DNA from: Phallusia mammillata
Lineage: Eukaryota > Chordata > Ascidiacea > Phlebobranchia > Ascidiidae
NCBI GenBank assembly: GCA_003260075.1
Contig: QLIY01000493.1
Span: 47,274-111,273, forward strand
Reading direction: 5' to 3'
Length of the DNA stretch: 64,000 nt
Within the stretch, counting starts at the first letter, position 1. The number at the start of each line of letters is the position of its first letter. This document shows, in pieces, positions 22,147 to 32,176 of the stretch. The position numbers and the translations under genes were made by a program. A model generated the notes under the pieces. That model saw nothing but the letters and a program-made list of their open reading frames with translations. It searched no databases and was not told where the DNA came from.

Positions 22147-22302
22147 GAGCTTATATAACAGTGTTCTATGTATAAGATATTGCTGCCAGGCATAGTATAG
22201 GATAAATGCCCTGATGAAGACGACCTGTATAGGACGCCGAAACGTCGGAATAAAACCACATTTGCCAGAAGAGCTCTTTAAACTTGATAACAGTGTTCTG
22301 TT
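22147..22302 (+). ncRNA. Hammerhead-ribozyme-like element, copy 2
   Basis: Core at 22211-22248: CTGATGA, a stem-loop GACGACCTGTATAGGACGCC, then GAAACGTCGG. A hairpin ggcat / atgcc (near 22187-22210) sits where stem I is expected. The core is flanked by direct repeats sharing agagct and ataacagtgttct (about 22147 and 22270), suggesting a tandem arrangement. The cleavage site was not identified with confidence. Confidence 0.55.
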
Positions 22303-22739
22303 GAAGATATGTCAAAAATATAGACAGAATGAAATAATATCAGCAAATGAAACAGATAGGAAAGTGTATCTTATTAAACAGGTCACAAAGTTGATCTATT
22401 GAAGACAATTAACTGTCAAATTGTGCCAAAAATGACAATAAAACGAACTATATTATGTACATAAAAAAAAATTACGAAGACTTCAAATGCATTTTGTTTA
22501 AAACAATAATTTTTCATTTTAATAGTACAATATATTTCTCTTCAAAAATTTAAGAACTCGTGAAGGGCCAAATGTCAGTTTGTTAAAACCAATTTTGAAC
22601 CGAAGAATAAAATTTCACTACATATACTAACAATTCGTTTCATTTTTTTAGTTAAACTTTAATATTTTTGTATTTCAGAAGCCTAATACTAAACATTTTC
22701 ACTGCTAAGTTCCGTAAAGGTAAGAAAAAAAGCAAGAAA

Positions 22740-23935
22740 ATGGGAATATTAAGCATCATTGGTGATCGGACCTGCGTAACACTCAGCCTTCTAAGCACTC
22801 TTCTCTGTTTTTCACTGATTCTGGCGTTTGCTGTCAACAATAAAGTGCAATCCATCAAAGCTTTGGGTAAGAATTCACCCCATTGGGCCTAAAAATGATG
22901 CTTGGACAATAAAAATTTAAAATTTAAAACAATGTAACGTATAAGACGAACTTAAAAAGTCAAAATTATTCAAAGCTATACTCTGAAAGAAATATGTCCT
23001 TCTGCAATCATTTGTGTATTTTGTCTGTTTGGTATTTGTTCAACTTTTCAATAATTTTAGCATATTATGGCTCACTTGTTCGTTAATAAAAGATTAAACG
23101 CTACTGTGTTTTAATAACAATTATACATTCTTTTGCAGGCAAATGTTTACTTTACAAGTTATATTTTGTATTCTAGGACTTTTTAACAGCAATCCTGATG
23201 ATATTTCGAAGAAGTATTACATCGATATTGCCCCGGGAAAGACAATGGTAAAAATACTGTTTTCTTCTGAAAAAATACGTGTCTTCACAAAATGTAAACC
23301 ATATTGATGTGTTTAACAGTTACGTGTTAACAGTAACAATTGTGTTTGTTGCGTCACTAACGTACGTGCTTTATTGCTGTTCGATGACTTATTCCTGTTT
23401 GACCGAAAGTAACCTCGCGTCTTAATGTGTCATCAAAAAGGAATTTTAACACTTGGTTTTATTTTGCAGACCCTGATCGGTTGGCCAATTGTTTTGGGGT
23501 CAAAGATTTTGGCCGCTGCTTGGCTGATTAAAATGGGAAACAGAGGGACAAGAGTATTTCGTAAGGTACATTAACTTTAATTATGTGTAAATTTTCAAAC
23601 AAATTACACTTTGGAAATAAAATTTATAGGGTTTGAAAAGCAAAGCACCAAGATATTTGTTTCAAAAAGTAAGATGTTTAAGAAATTGGATATTAATGTT
23701 GTGTTACAAATAGTTGACTTTAAACCGATCAAACAATGTTTTCTTCGAAAGTACAGGGGGGGGGGTAGCACCAAGATATTTGTTTCAAAAAGTACGATTT
23801 TTAAGAAATTGGTTATATATGTTGTGTTAAAAATAGTTGACTTTAAACCGATCAAACAATGTTTTCTTCGAAAGTACAAGACATAATCCTAAACCAGTAG
23901 TTCTCAAACTGTGCGTCGTTTCAATTTTCCAAGGG

Positions 23936-24013
<78 letters not shown>

Positions 24014-27000
24014 GTTGTATCAATAAATACAACTTTAATATTGAGTTTTCTCATTAACTTTATTTGCTGGTGCGTCGCAAGTCCAGAAAACTTTTCCAGA
24101 GGCGTCGTGACAAAAAAAAAGTTTGAGAACCACTGCCCTAAACTATATAAGCCCAAAACCCAGGCCGAACCCATTTTTTCAAAATCACAAATCCCGAATT
24201 AGGTTCTAAAGTTGGTAAAATTACCGCACAAACGGTGCCGTGTGTTAAGTCAGACCCAAATCAAACCAGTTTTACACAAACCTGAAAGCCCGGCCCGACT
24301 ACCAACTCTGATACGAAGTACTGCACTGGTATTTTTATACAATAAAGATGCGACTCTAATCAACATTTTTTGCCAGGAATTCTACCTGGATTGGATAGCC
24401 AGTATGATCCTTACAATAATGTGGATTTTTCATTACGACCAAGAGCAGCACATCATCAATGTACCAGTAGTTGGTCTCGTCTGCTTCTTGTCCTACAGGG
24501 GACTAGCACAAGTCGCACAGAGACTTGAAGCCACAAAAGCGGATCTGGAAAGCCTTGGAATCGACCCCTTGTCAGGTGTGTGGACAGGTTTAAGCTCTAT
24601 TATAAAATTATTTCTGTCTCCATTAAGCAACAGCTGCACTAGGTTTATGCACGCGCATTATAGATAACAAATAAATATAAACCGGTTACTTTTAGAGCAA
24701 CAAAAATAAACTATTTCTAAATCGGATATATTTGGTATTTTAAACCCAGGGCTTTAAGGGACGATATTATATTTATTTGTACACGCAGACTATTATGGTC
24801 ACAATTACCACAAATAGATATGTAGGTGCCAAATACAGACACCGAACACAAATTATTTGACATTTATTGATAATTATTTACACAGATGTTTTCCAGCTTT
24901 CCCCAAGGAGTAAATTCTAGACGTTTTGAAAGATTAAAAAAACTGTATGATTTTCTTTGACACGTGTCAAAGTTCTTTACACGTAATATGTTTTTAGACC
25001 TGTTTCATTAAAAAGGCGAGTTAATGTTTCTGTCGTTTTGTCACAGTTGAACACATAAGAAGTAACGAAAGACCGCACATTTGTGACGCCACAAAACGAA
25101 TGTGACGTAATAATAACACTACTGGATAATTGTTTGTGATGTCACACATTAACATTATAATGCCATTATAACAATAATCAGATATCCTGCATCTAACACA
25201 TCGTTGTTGAAAATAGGTGTTGAGTTACAAAAAAAAACAATTTTAAATATTAATCAACAACAGAAACCTAAAAGTTAGTAATTAATATTCGATTAACTAC
25301 GTCACCATCCTATAGAATATATGCACACACAAAAACATTAAACTAAAAAATGTGCTCAGGTTGACAACGTAAAAGTGTGACTACGTGATTAATGCAACCA
25401 ACAGTAGGAGAAAGAAAAGGTCATATATCGGGAAAAGTGTTTAAAGCAAACAGTATTTTAGCCGCAAACTGTTTTTCTAAATTCTCTGATGATCAAACAA
25501 TCGATTTTATCAGTCCAACCCACATAGCCTAATTTCCCAGACAAGTTTATTTTGAAAAACCTTGATTGATCACTTGCGGTCAAAGTCTGTTTAAAGTCTA
25601 AAAGTTGGTTAAATTACTGCGCAAATGATACTGAGTGTTAAGTCAAGCCAATTTTAAACAAATTTAAACCCGAACCCGACACGAAAAGCCCGCTTCACTT
25701 ACAAATCTAGCAGGATCGGGCCTTAACAAATATATTGAATTTCTTAATAAAACGTACTTTTTTTACAAAGCGCCAACCTCACTTTCTTGTGACACACGCT
25801 TGTAATGACGGTGTAGCTACAGCGCGTTTAGCTCTTATCCACCAATTGTGCCATCCACTTTTATGCGCTTCATAACGTTTTAACTTTGCGCAGCTATTTC
25901 CGGCTTGGTGATTGTTTTAGTGCAATTGTGTCGCTATGTTTTCTTTCACCAAGCGAAATAAACTCAATTTAACTTTATTTTTGCAGCTAAGTCGATTCGC
26001 TTGTTGAAGCTGTTGGTCATTCCATCATCTGTATTTCACTCCGTATGGGCTACAACCGCAATGATGTCAACCATTGCTTATCCAATCGCGTACGCTCCTT
26101 CAAGTCACGTGAAAGATGCAATCCCAATGGGTAAGATGGCTTACATTGGCCAAAGTGAACCATTGTATGTTCTATTTGAATAAGGAATTGCTAAAGCTCA
26201 ACAGGCAAAACATATAAAACTTTTGTTTGAAACAATATCATCGGATGCGCCATTCTGTGCAGCTATAATGACAGTAATGTTGCAGGTGCTTGTCTTGTCT
26301 AAATACTTATGTTCTGGATTTAAATGCGGTTGTTTCTCTAAAGATAATTAATAGACTAAAACACACTAAGACTATGATTATATGTATGCAAAAACAATTG
26401 CAATACTTCATTAGGAAAAGCCCTAAAGCGTTTTTGGCAAAGCAGTCAACTTATTAGCAGCTTTGCAAAAAAAATACTTAATAGTCACCTAGTAGTCAAA
26501 ATTATTCCAAAACCCGAGAGTACAGAAAATAGAAGCCCGAAAGTAAGTTTAAAGTTAGATTTATCAAAAAAAATTACAACACAAACTCAACCGAGTGTAA
26601 AGACTGGACCGAATCAAACCCTCTAAAGCCCAAAACCTAGTTTAACTAGAGCCCAAAACCGACCCGACTTGCACAAGAAACCTGCGTATACGTACTGTCG
26701 TTGTTACCGTTAGATGCCAATCAACGTCATCGATATTAAGGAATCCACTTATAGCTTATGTAATGTTAGCAAGACATTGATGCTATTTCCATTCGCGTGA
26801 AGTTTTAGTCGATATTTCACTCAAAACGTTTAAGCCAACTTTAGCCTGTCATGATTACCGTATACATTGGTCGAAACCCATTAACCTGAAGTTCTGACGT
26901 CATCACGCTAAATTAAATGACTCGTGACATTTTGTAAGCTCCATGGCATGACCTGCAGTAACCACATGTCGAACTGAAAACACCCACAAAAAAGACAACT

Positions 27001-29494
27001 TTTCTTACATGGACGACGCTCAAATTGAAAGTTTTAGTTTTCAAAACGTTACGACTAAATAAAGTACAAAATACCGACAATAGACCACCACGACCTTTTT
27101 TATTTGTCTACAGAAAAATATTGGGGCTGTTATGTAATATTATGAGCTGGTTAATAACGTTGTTAAAAAAATGCTGGTGACTTCACAGTAGTTAAAATAG
27201 TAGTTATATAACAAACCATGACGTTATATACCGAGTCTAGCTGGCATTGCGATATTGGAATGCTTAGGAGACCGGCTCGGTATAACGCCTTCAGTGGGCC
27301 TGGCGCATTGTGATTTATGAGTGAGTGTGCCGTGATCGCTGGTCTGCATAGACCAGTGGTTCTCAAACTGTGATACGCGTACCACTATTGGTACGTCAGA
27401 ACTCTTCAGGTGGTACGCAAAGAGATTTCTGTGGTACCCAATGTAAGTCCTATCTATAATTGTAGCTCAACTGACCCAACTGATCAGCCCTTGTTTAGGC
27501 GAAACTCATGTTTTGGACATTCTTTTAAAATTNATTGTTAAATATGCTAGCCAGGTTGAGAAAATGGGCCTATTTCTTGTTCTAACCATTCCAACACGGT
27601 TTAGGACTTTAGGTGGTACGCAGCGATAGAAAAAGTTGTCAGGTGGTACGCGACCCGGAAAAGATTGAGAACCACTGGCATAGACGCTTTAGGGCTGATC
27701 CTATAGTAATAGATTTGTTTATCTTAGCTTAAACATTTTCAGTTTATTAAACCACAACCGTTGGATGTTGTAGGAATCCTGAGCGTTGGATCTTGTTCAA
27801 CCATCGGACTGTGGTACATGATTCTCTTCCAAATGTGCTACACTGCTCTGGATCTGACATACGGGCGACACACCGAGCACATCAAAGTAGTCCACCCCAG
27901 CATAATTGCTGTGATCACCGGAACTTATCTCTCAAACTATCACTCTGATAAAGGTAAGCCGATCCGTTTCTGCGGTAGCCTGCGTCAGAATGCGAATAAT
28001 CTTATTTATTTGATCTGTATTGATAATATCAAAAGCCTGTGCAATATTTTTGTCACCAATTTGGAATTTACTTGTGTAATGGGCGCAACTTTGGGACAAA
28101 ATTTGATAATTGATGAATATTACCAATGAAATTTTATCGAATATTTTGTGGTATAGGAAAATTACTTTAATCATTACAGTATCTGGCGCTATATATATGT
28201 TTATTAGGTAAACTAGATTGACATAATACAATGTTGGTGCCCTGTCACTATTTTTTGACTAAGAATCGAAAACTCATTTTGTCAAAAAAAAAACATTGTC
28301 GCATTTTAACATGAATTTAGAAATGCGAATAGTGAAATTGGTGTAGTTTTGGTGATAGAATGTTTAACTAAACTGCACAAATTTTCGAGTAGTTTAGCGA
28401 CAAACTCGAAACAGATAACGGCGGATAATACAAATATAATCAGAAAAAACAAACGGTGGGTAAAAACAATACATATTCATTCCGAAAAACTTCCAAGTAC
28501 TTCCACAGAACACGGATATATTGACAGGTACATAATATTTAGTCGGGCAAACGGGTATCGAGCGGAAGTAAGGGCCCTGTACTACTACGTTTGTATAAGA
28601 TCGAAAAAGATTGTGGCAGAGACGGCTCCTGTCTGGAAAGTTTATCCCAAACTGGCCGATAACCTCAACAATTATGTGCATTAGCGGCCACCGTCTTGTC
28701 AAATGGAGCGATTCAAGGGAAATTTTTATGCGAAAAACTGTTATGTGAAAGGTTTTGATCCTTGGGGGGGCTAAGATTATTTAGACTAGTTATATTTCAC
28801 ACGGAATTTAAGGTAATTTGCCGATAGATGGTTTATTTGTTCGAGCATTTGTGGTTTTGTGCAAAAACAACGGTAGCCCGAAATACCCCCACTATATTCC
28901 CTTTTTTGAAAAATGCTTTCCAACCCCGACTTTGATACATCCGTGAAAATATTTCATAAATCTGTGGCCATCTCACGACACGCATGATATGTTTTCAACT
29001 GCATTCTGTTTGCATTAAGGCATATTTTTATTAGGATTATAAATGAATGGTCATGTTAAGCTAAAACAGTTCCAAGAAATACAAAGAATTTAAAAACATT
29101 TTTATAACCGTATATAAACGTATATTGCCTCGCCAGCAGTTTTTCTTGTAAGTAATCGACGTTTCGACGTCCCAAAAAGGCGCCATTATCAGGATAATGC
29201 CATATCATGAAAGACAAATTTCTTTTAAAACTTCAAAATCATCATAACACACAAAAACAGCGATTCCAAGCTTGTGCCGCAACAAACTGGCACCGACGTA
29301 GTGAGAAAACATAGTTTAATGGAGTTATTGTTATAGTTGGTGAAAATATTAACAGCTGCATGCATGTTTGTTTTATTGCAGGAATCACCGAGAACAACAT
29401 GATGTGTTTGCTGATAGCTTCATTTTCAATAGCAATCTACTCCATGAGAAGTTGGATCAGCAAAATGCTCGAAAATCGAAAGAAGACTGCTTGA
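22740..29494 (+). CDS. Multi-pass membrane protein of unknown family (7 coding exons, 309 aa)
   Basis: Exons 22740-22866, 23177-23247, 23470-23565, 24377-24575, 25987-26130, 27774-27953, 29382-29494. All are GT-AG and phases close exactly (1,0,0,1,1,1). The start is the ATG at 22740 with A at -3; an acceptor-like TTTCAG at 22679 upstream could be a 5' exon or trans-splice site. Hydrophobic segments lie near residues 11-32, 67-87, 104-117, 127-141, 171-202, 213-239, 257-270 and 277-295, so seven or eight membrane passes. Polar landmarks: NSNPDDISKKYYIDIAPGK, HYDQEQH, the amphipathic AQVAQRLEATKADLESLG, and a basic end SKMLENRKKTA. I do not recognise the family. Introns carry MITEs, a SINE and a ribozyme-like repeat. 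Confidence 0.82.
23638..23880. repeat. False allelic duplication with G10 spacer (assembly join 7)
   Basis: Bases 23638-23755 and 23767-23880 match with about 5% difference. Ten G at 23756-23765. It lies in the third intron of the membrane-protein gene. Confidence 0.88.
23887..24143. mobile_element. hAT-type MITE with 75-G run inside
   Basis: Ends cagtagttctcaaactg and agtttgagaaccactg at 23895 and 24135. Flanking 8-bp duplications are tcctaaac / ccctaaac. The centre (23937-24011) is an uninterrupted run of 75 G, best read as an unsequenced gap. Confidence 0.83.
24149..24315. repeat. Dispersed repeat, 'cccgaacccggcccga' family, copy 1
   Basis: Shares gttaagtcagacccaaatca and gaaagcccggcccgac with copies at about 25580, 26480 and 51868. 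No ends or coding capacity seen; possibly an old hAT-like non-autonomous element. Confidence 0.6.
25580..25725. repeat. Dispersed repeat, 'cccgaacccggcccga' family, copy 2
   Basis: Contains gttaagtcaagccaatttta and cccgaacccgacacgaaaag in the same order as copy 1. It lies in intron 4 of the membrane-protein gene. Confidence 0.6.
26480..26685. repeat. Dispersed repeat, 'cccgaacccggcccga' family, copy 3
   Basis: More diverged copy with gagtgtaaagactggaccga and agcccaaaaccgacccgac, in intron 5 of the membrane-protein gene. Confidence 0.5.
27217..27720 (+). mobile_element. Headless SINE copy split by a MITE
   Basis: SINE body in plus orientation: gaatgcttaggagaccggct, tgggcctggcgcattgtgat, gtgatcgctggtctgcatag, then (after the MITE) gctttagggctgatcctat. 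It matches the body of the 8013-8573 element without the tRNA head. Start and end are approximate. Confidence 0.72.
27346..27685. mobile_element. hAT-type MITE nested in SINE, perfect 8-bp duplication
   Basis: Element 27354-27677 with ends cagtggttctcaaact and agattgagaaccactg. Flanked by gcatagac on both sides (27346-27353 and 27678-27685). The interior repeats ggtggtacgc three times. One ambiguous base (n) is at 27533. Confidence 0.88.
29154..29204 (-). ncRNA. Hammerhead-ribozyme-like motif, copy 3 (degenerate)
   Basis: On the minus strand: CTGATAA (one change), a stem-loop from GGCGCC to GGGACGTC, then GAAACGTCG. It lies in the last intron of the membrane-protein gene, opposite to its transcription. 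Confidence 0.5.
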
Positions 29495-29559
29495 ACAATT
29501 TCTGTGGCTATTTATCATGTTAGTTTTGTTCAACCTTGTAAAACGCATTTAGTGTTATT

Positions 29560-29640
29560 TACCCTGATGAAGGCGACCTGTATAGGACGTCGAAAAGTTG
29601 GAATAAAAATACAATGGCCAGAAGAGCTTTATAAATGTGT
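29560..29640 (+). ncRNA. Hammerhead-ribozyme-like motif, copy 4, in the 3' UTR
   Basis: CTGATGA at 29564-29570, then stem-loop GGCGACCTGTATAGGACGTC, then GAAAAG, followed by the element tail tggccagaagagctttata. It begins about 70 bp after the stop of the membrane-protein gene and contains AATAAA at 29602. Confidence 0.55.
29602..29607 (+). terminator. Likely poly(A) signal of the membrane-protein gene
   Basis: First AATAAA after the stop at 29494, about 110 bp downstream. It belongs to the tail of the ribozyme-like repeat. Confidence 0.5.
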
Positions 29641-29719
29641 ATGCTCTTTCGTATTGGAAATTCTTAAAACAAATTTGGTGTATTTTATATGAGTGTACCG
29701 TTGTCGCTTTTCCGCCTTA

Positions 29720-29765
29720 ACGCTCTTTCGCTGATCCCAGTATGAATAATTGTTCGTAGTTGTTA
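29720..29765 (+). repeat. SINE 3' fragment
   Basis: The short stretch cgctgatcccagtatgaata matches the 3' end of the SINE body seen at 8013-8573 and 50630. Confidence 0.55.
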
Positions 29766-29993
29766 ATGTGCTGTCGACGTGAAAATATAAATAATTAAAA
29801 AAGTTCCAAAAATTGAATCATTTTTTATGACTTTTATTGTGTAAAAAGAGCAGCACATTCATACCCAATATATTATATCTGCAAAGACATTAATGCGACC
29901 TGTGTAAACTCGGACAGAATCGTGTACAACTCACACCACAAACTTCATTTTAATTCCCTTGGGAGAACAAAAATCGAAAATTAGCGTCAAAAA

Positions 29994-30425
29994 ATGACGA
30001 AGAATCTGCGGCAATGCCAATTTTGCAGAAGTGAAACGGAGATAAAGATTTACGGCTGCAACTCGAAAGCGATTCTCGAGGTTCTTGGAACAGTTGACAT
30101 TCACGCAGCGGTTACTGTGAATAATAACATTATTGAACGCCGACGTAACTCCGTAAGCGCCGCACGCACGTTGCGTGAAATTTTCCGCGCGAGCTACCGT
30201 TTATTTGGTGACAAACGACGTCCAGGGTTTTGGCAACACAAGCGCGCCTTGCGTCAGACGTGGGAAAATCGAAAGTTATGCGAAAACCTCGTGGCCGAGC
30301 TGAGATTGCTGAAGGTCACAAGTAAGACGCGGTTTGCAAAATACCTAGAGGCGATTAATTTGATTCAACGGCTTGTCGGAACGATTACACGCAGGACACC
30401 TTCAAAATGGACGCAACCTTTGTAA
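29994..30425 (+). CDS. Unidentified intronless ORF, 143 aa
   Basis: Opens MTKNLRQCQFCRSETE with A at -3 of the ATG. The protein is strongly basic, with a CxxC near residues 8-11, a central Arg-rich helix (SAARTLREIFRASYRLFGDK), then RRPGFWQHKRALRQTWENRK. No signal peptide or membrane segment. GC content is higher than its surroundings. The helical Arg/Leu pattern with a YR-L-F spacing faintly recalls LYR-motif mitochondrial proteins, which I cannot support further. It could equally be a domesticated transposon fragment or a chance frame. Confidence 0.38.
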   Translation: MTKNLRQCQFCRSETEIKIYGCNSKAILEVLGTVDIHAAVTVNNNIIERRRNSVSAARTLREIFRASYRLFGDKRRPGFWQHKRALRQTWENRKLCENLVAELRLLKVTSKTRFAKYLEAINLIQRLVGTITRRTPSKWTQPL

Positions 30426-32176
30426 AAGTGGACGAGTAAGGTAGAGAAAAAAGGCCCAAAACACTGGAATTTGGCGCAGCAAAAGGGCAAGTTAGTTTTG
30501 ATTCAATGAACGTGAATCACTTTGTGTCAGAAAGCTGATTACAGGAAAGAAAAACGAACGATGTTTTCATCATGCTGGTTTAGCTGCAGGATTTTTTTTC
30601 TGCATCATCCTTCGGTTTCCAAGTATTTAAGGCAATGAATCGGAACATAGAAGCAGTTTCCAATTTGATTTCGCAACAAGAACTCAAGATGACGACGATC
30701 GTACAAATTATGGTGAGTAGAATGCGTCATAGAAGAGAAAATATCGTTGATGGTCTGTTGGTCATACTTAAAATTTTTAGACGATCTGCTGAAAGCACTG
30801 CAGAGTTTAAAGTCAGAGAAAGCAGCATTGTCCCTCATTTTTGTATGTCCTAGACAAGTTCAGGGAGCAGTGATGAAATGACAGTAGAAGGATTGAAGTA
30901 GATTGAAACTTAGTCATTTGTTATCCCAGCGTTTCGGCAAAACTATTTTCAACTACAGAGAAAACAGTGACTGCTTTTTACACAATTTCAATGGAAATTT
31001 TAGTTTTAATCCACAATCTTATGCATACATGTTCTATTGGTCGTACGTTATAGGTTTGTTGCACTATACAGTTGTTGTACTGTTGATATATTTGTTGTAT
31101 TTGAGCAGTACGTAAGATTGAAAGTGCTAAGTTTTAGCACACATATTTTCATATCCGGCTTAAGATCACGTGAATGTTTTTTTTACAAACAGGTCAACTT
31201 ACATTGAAGAAAATTGTGTCTGAAATCAAATTTGTATTCAGAAAAGTTTTTATGTATCAGACGAGTGAGACCAAGCCGTACAGCCTGTAAGAAAATAGAA
31301 ACAGAACAAAAACAAAGAAGTATGGAACAGGATGCTGTGAACAAAACAAGAGTTTTAGTACTGGATAAGAACCATCAACAGTAGAGAATGAACTGACAAT
31401 CACTGTTTACCTTTTAAACTGTAAAACAGTAAAACCAAAGGATCCTTTGTTCAAACAGAATCAGCTGTTTTAGGTACAGGAATTTACTTTTAGTCCAACA
31501 CTGTGAAAGTAAGGAATGCAGGTTTATAAACACAAATTCTTGCTGAAGCCCGATACCTACAATTTTTAAAATTCACCAAACAGTTTTGCCATATGTTTGA
31601 GGAACAATTACCGATGCAACAATAAACGTTAACAAATTTAATAAGTTCAGTTTTTATAAAAACACACAAATCAAGCTCGGTAAATCACATCTCGATGTTC
31701 TAGTAGGCATAACCTAAAAATTTGTACTGTTATTTTTGTGAAAGCGAGTTCACGTAAATTTCTTCTAAAAGATTACAATCAACAAAAATAGATAGTAAAT
31801 AACGTGATATAGCTTGAACCAGTGTGAGAAGCAAATAACAATATCACTTTGTCAGGCCCTCTTTTTTGCACAGATAAATATTTACGATAAAGTCAAAATC
31901 CCTAAAAAGCGTAAAATGTGAAACAAGACCACCAAATTAAATTAGTTTCCCACCATTGAAATGTGTTACAACAAAAGTACCTTTACTGACTTGATCCAGG
32001 CAGAAAAAAGTCCGAAAGACGACAATTTACTTTGTACAGTAATTAACAATATCATACACCCTTGTGTACATGCATGTACATATGTATAGCCTGACATTTT
32101 TCTAATTTAAGTCGAAACTGAAACAAAAATCCACGTCTGATTGAAAAAAGTTTTTAATTGTGTTTTTTATCGACAG
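30426..32176. other. No clear gene; may hold the start exon of the IL-17-like gene
   Basis: AT-rich. A short first exon carrying the ATG for the signal-peptide exon at 32177 must lie here if that model is right. One possible ATG-CAT before GTACAT lies near 32064, but it is not distinctive. Confidence 0.4.

Larger units (their letters stand above)
13862..22679. other. Intergenic stretch without recognised genes
   Basis: Between the divergent USP and membrane-protein genes. Frames here are short and show no family resemblance or splice-linked continuity. Contents that can be named are listed separately: a direct repeat (15693-15758), a foldback (18031-18182), a MITE (20406-20659), an assembly duplication (21338-21612) and a ribozyme-like element (22147-22302). 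Promoters of both flanking genes should lie here. Confidence 0.6.

Noticed and set aside
23827-24202. Open frames with long poly-Gly or poly-Pro runs
   Set aside because: They are read through the 75-G block, which is best explained as an assembly gap inside a MITE.
28349-28684. 111-aa open frame in the last intron of the membrane-protein gene
   Set aside because: No splice-site link, no family resemblance, and an equally long frame on the other strand.
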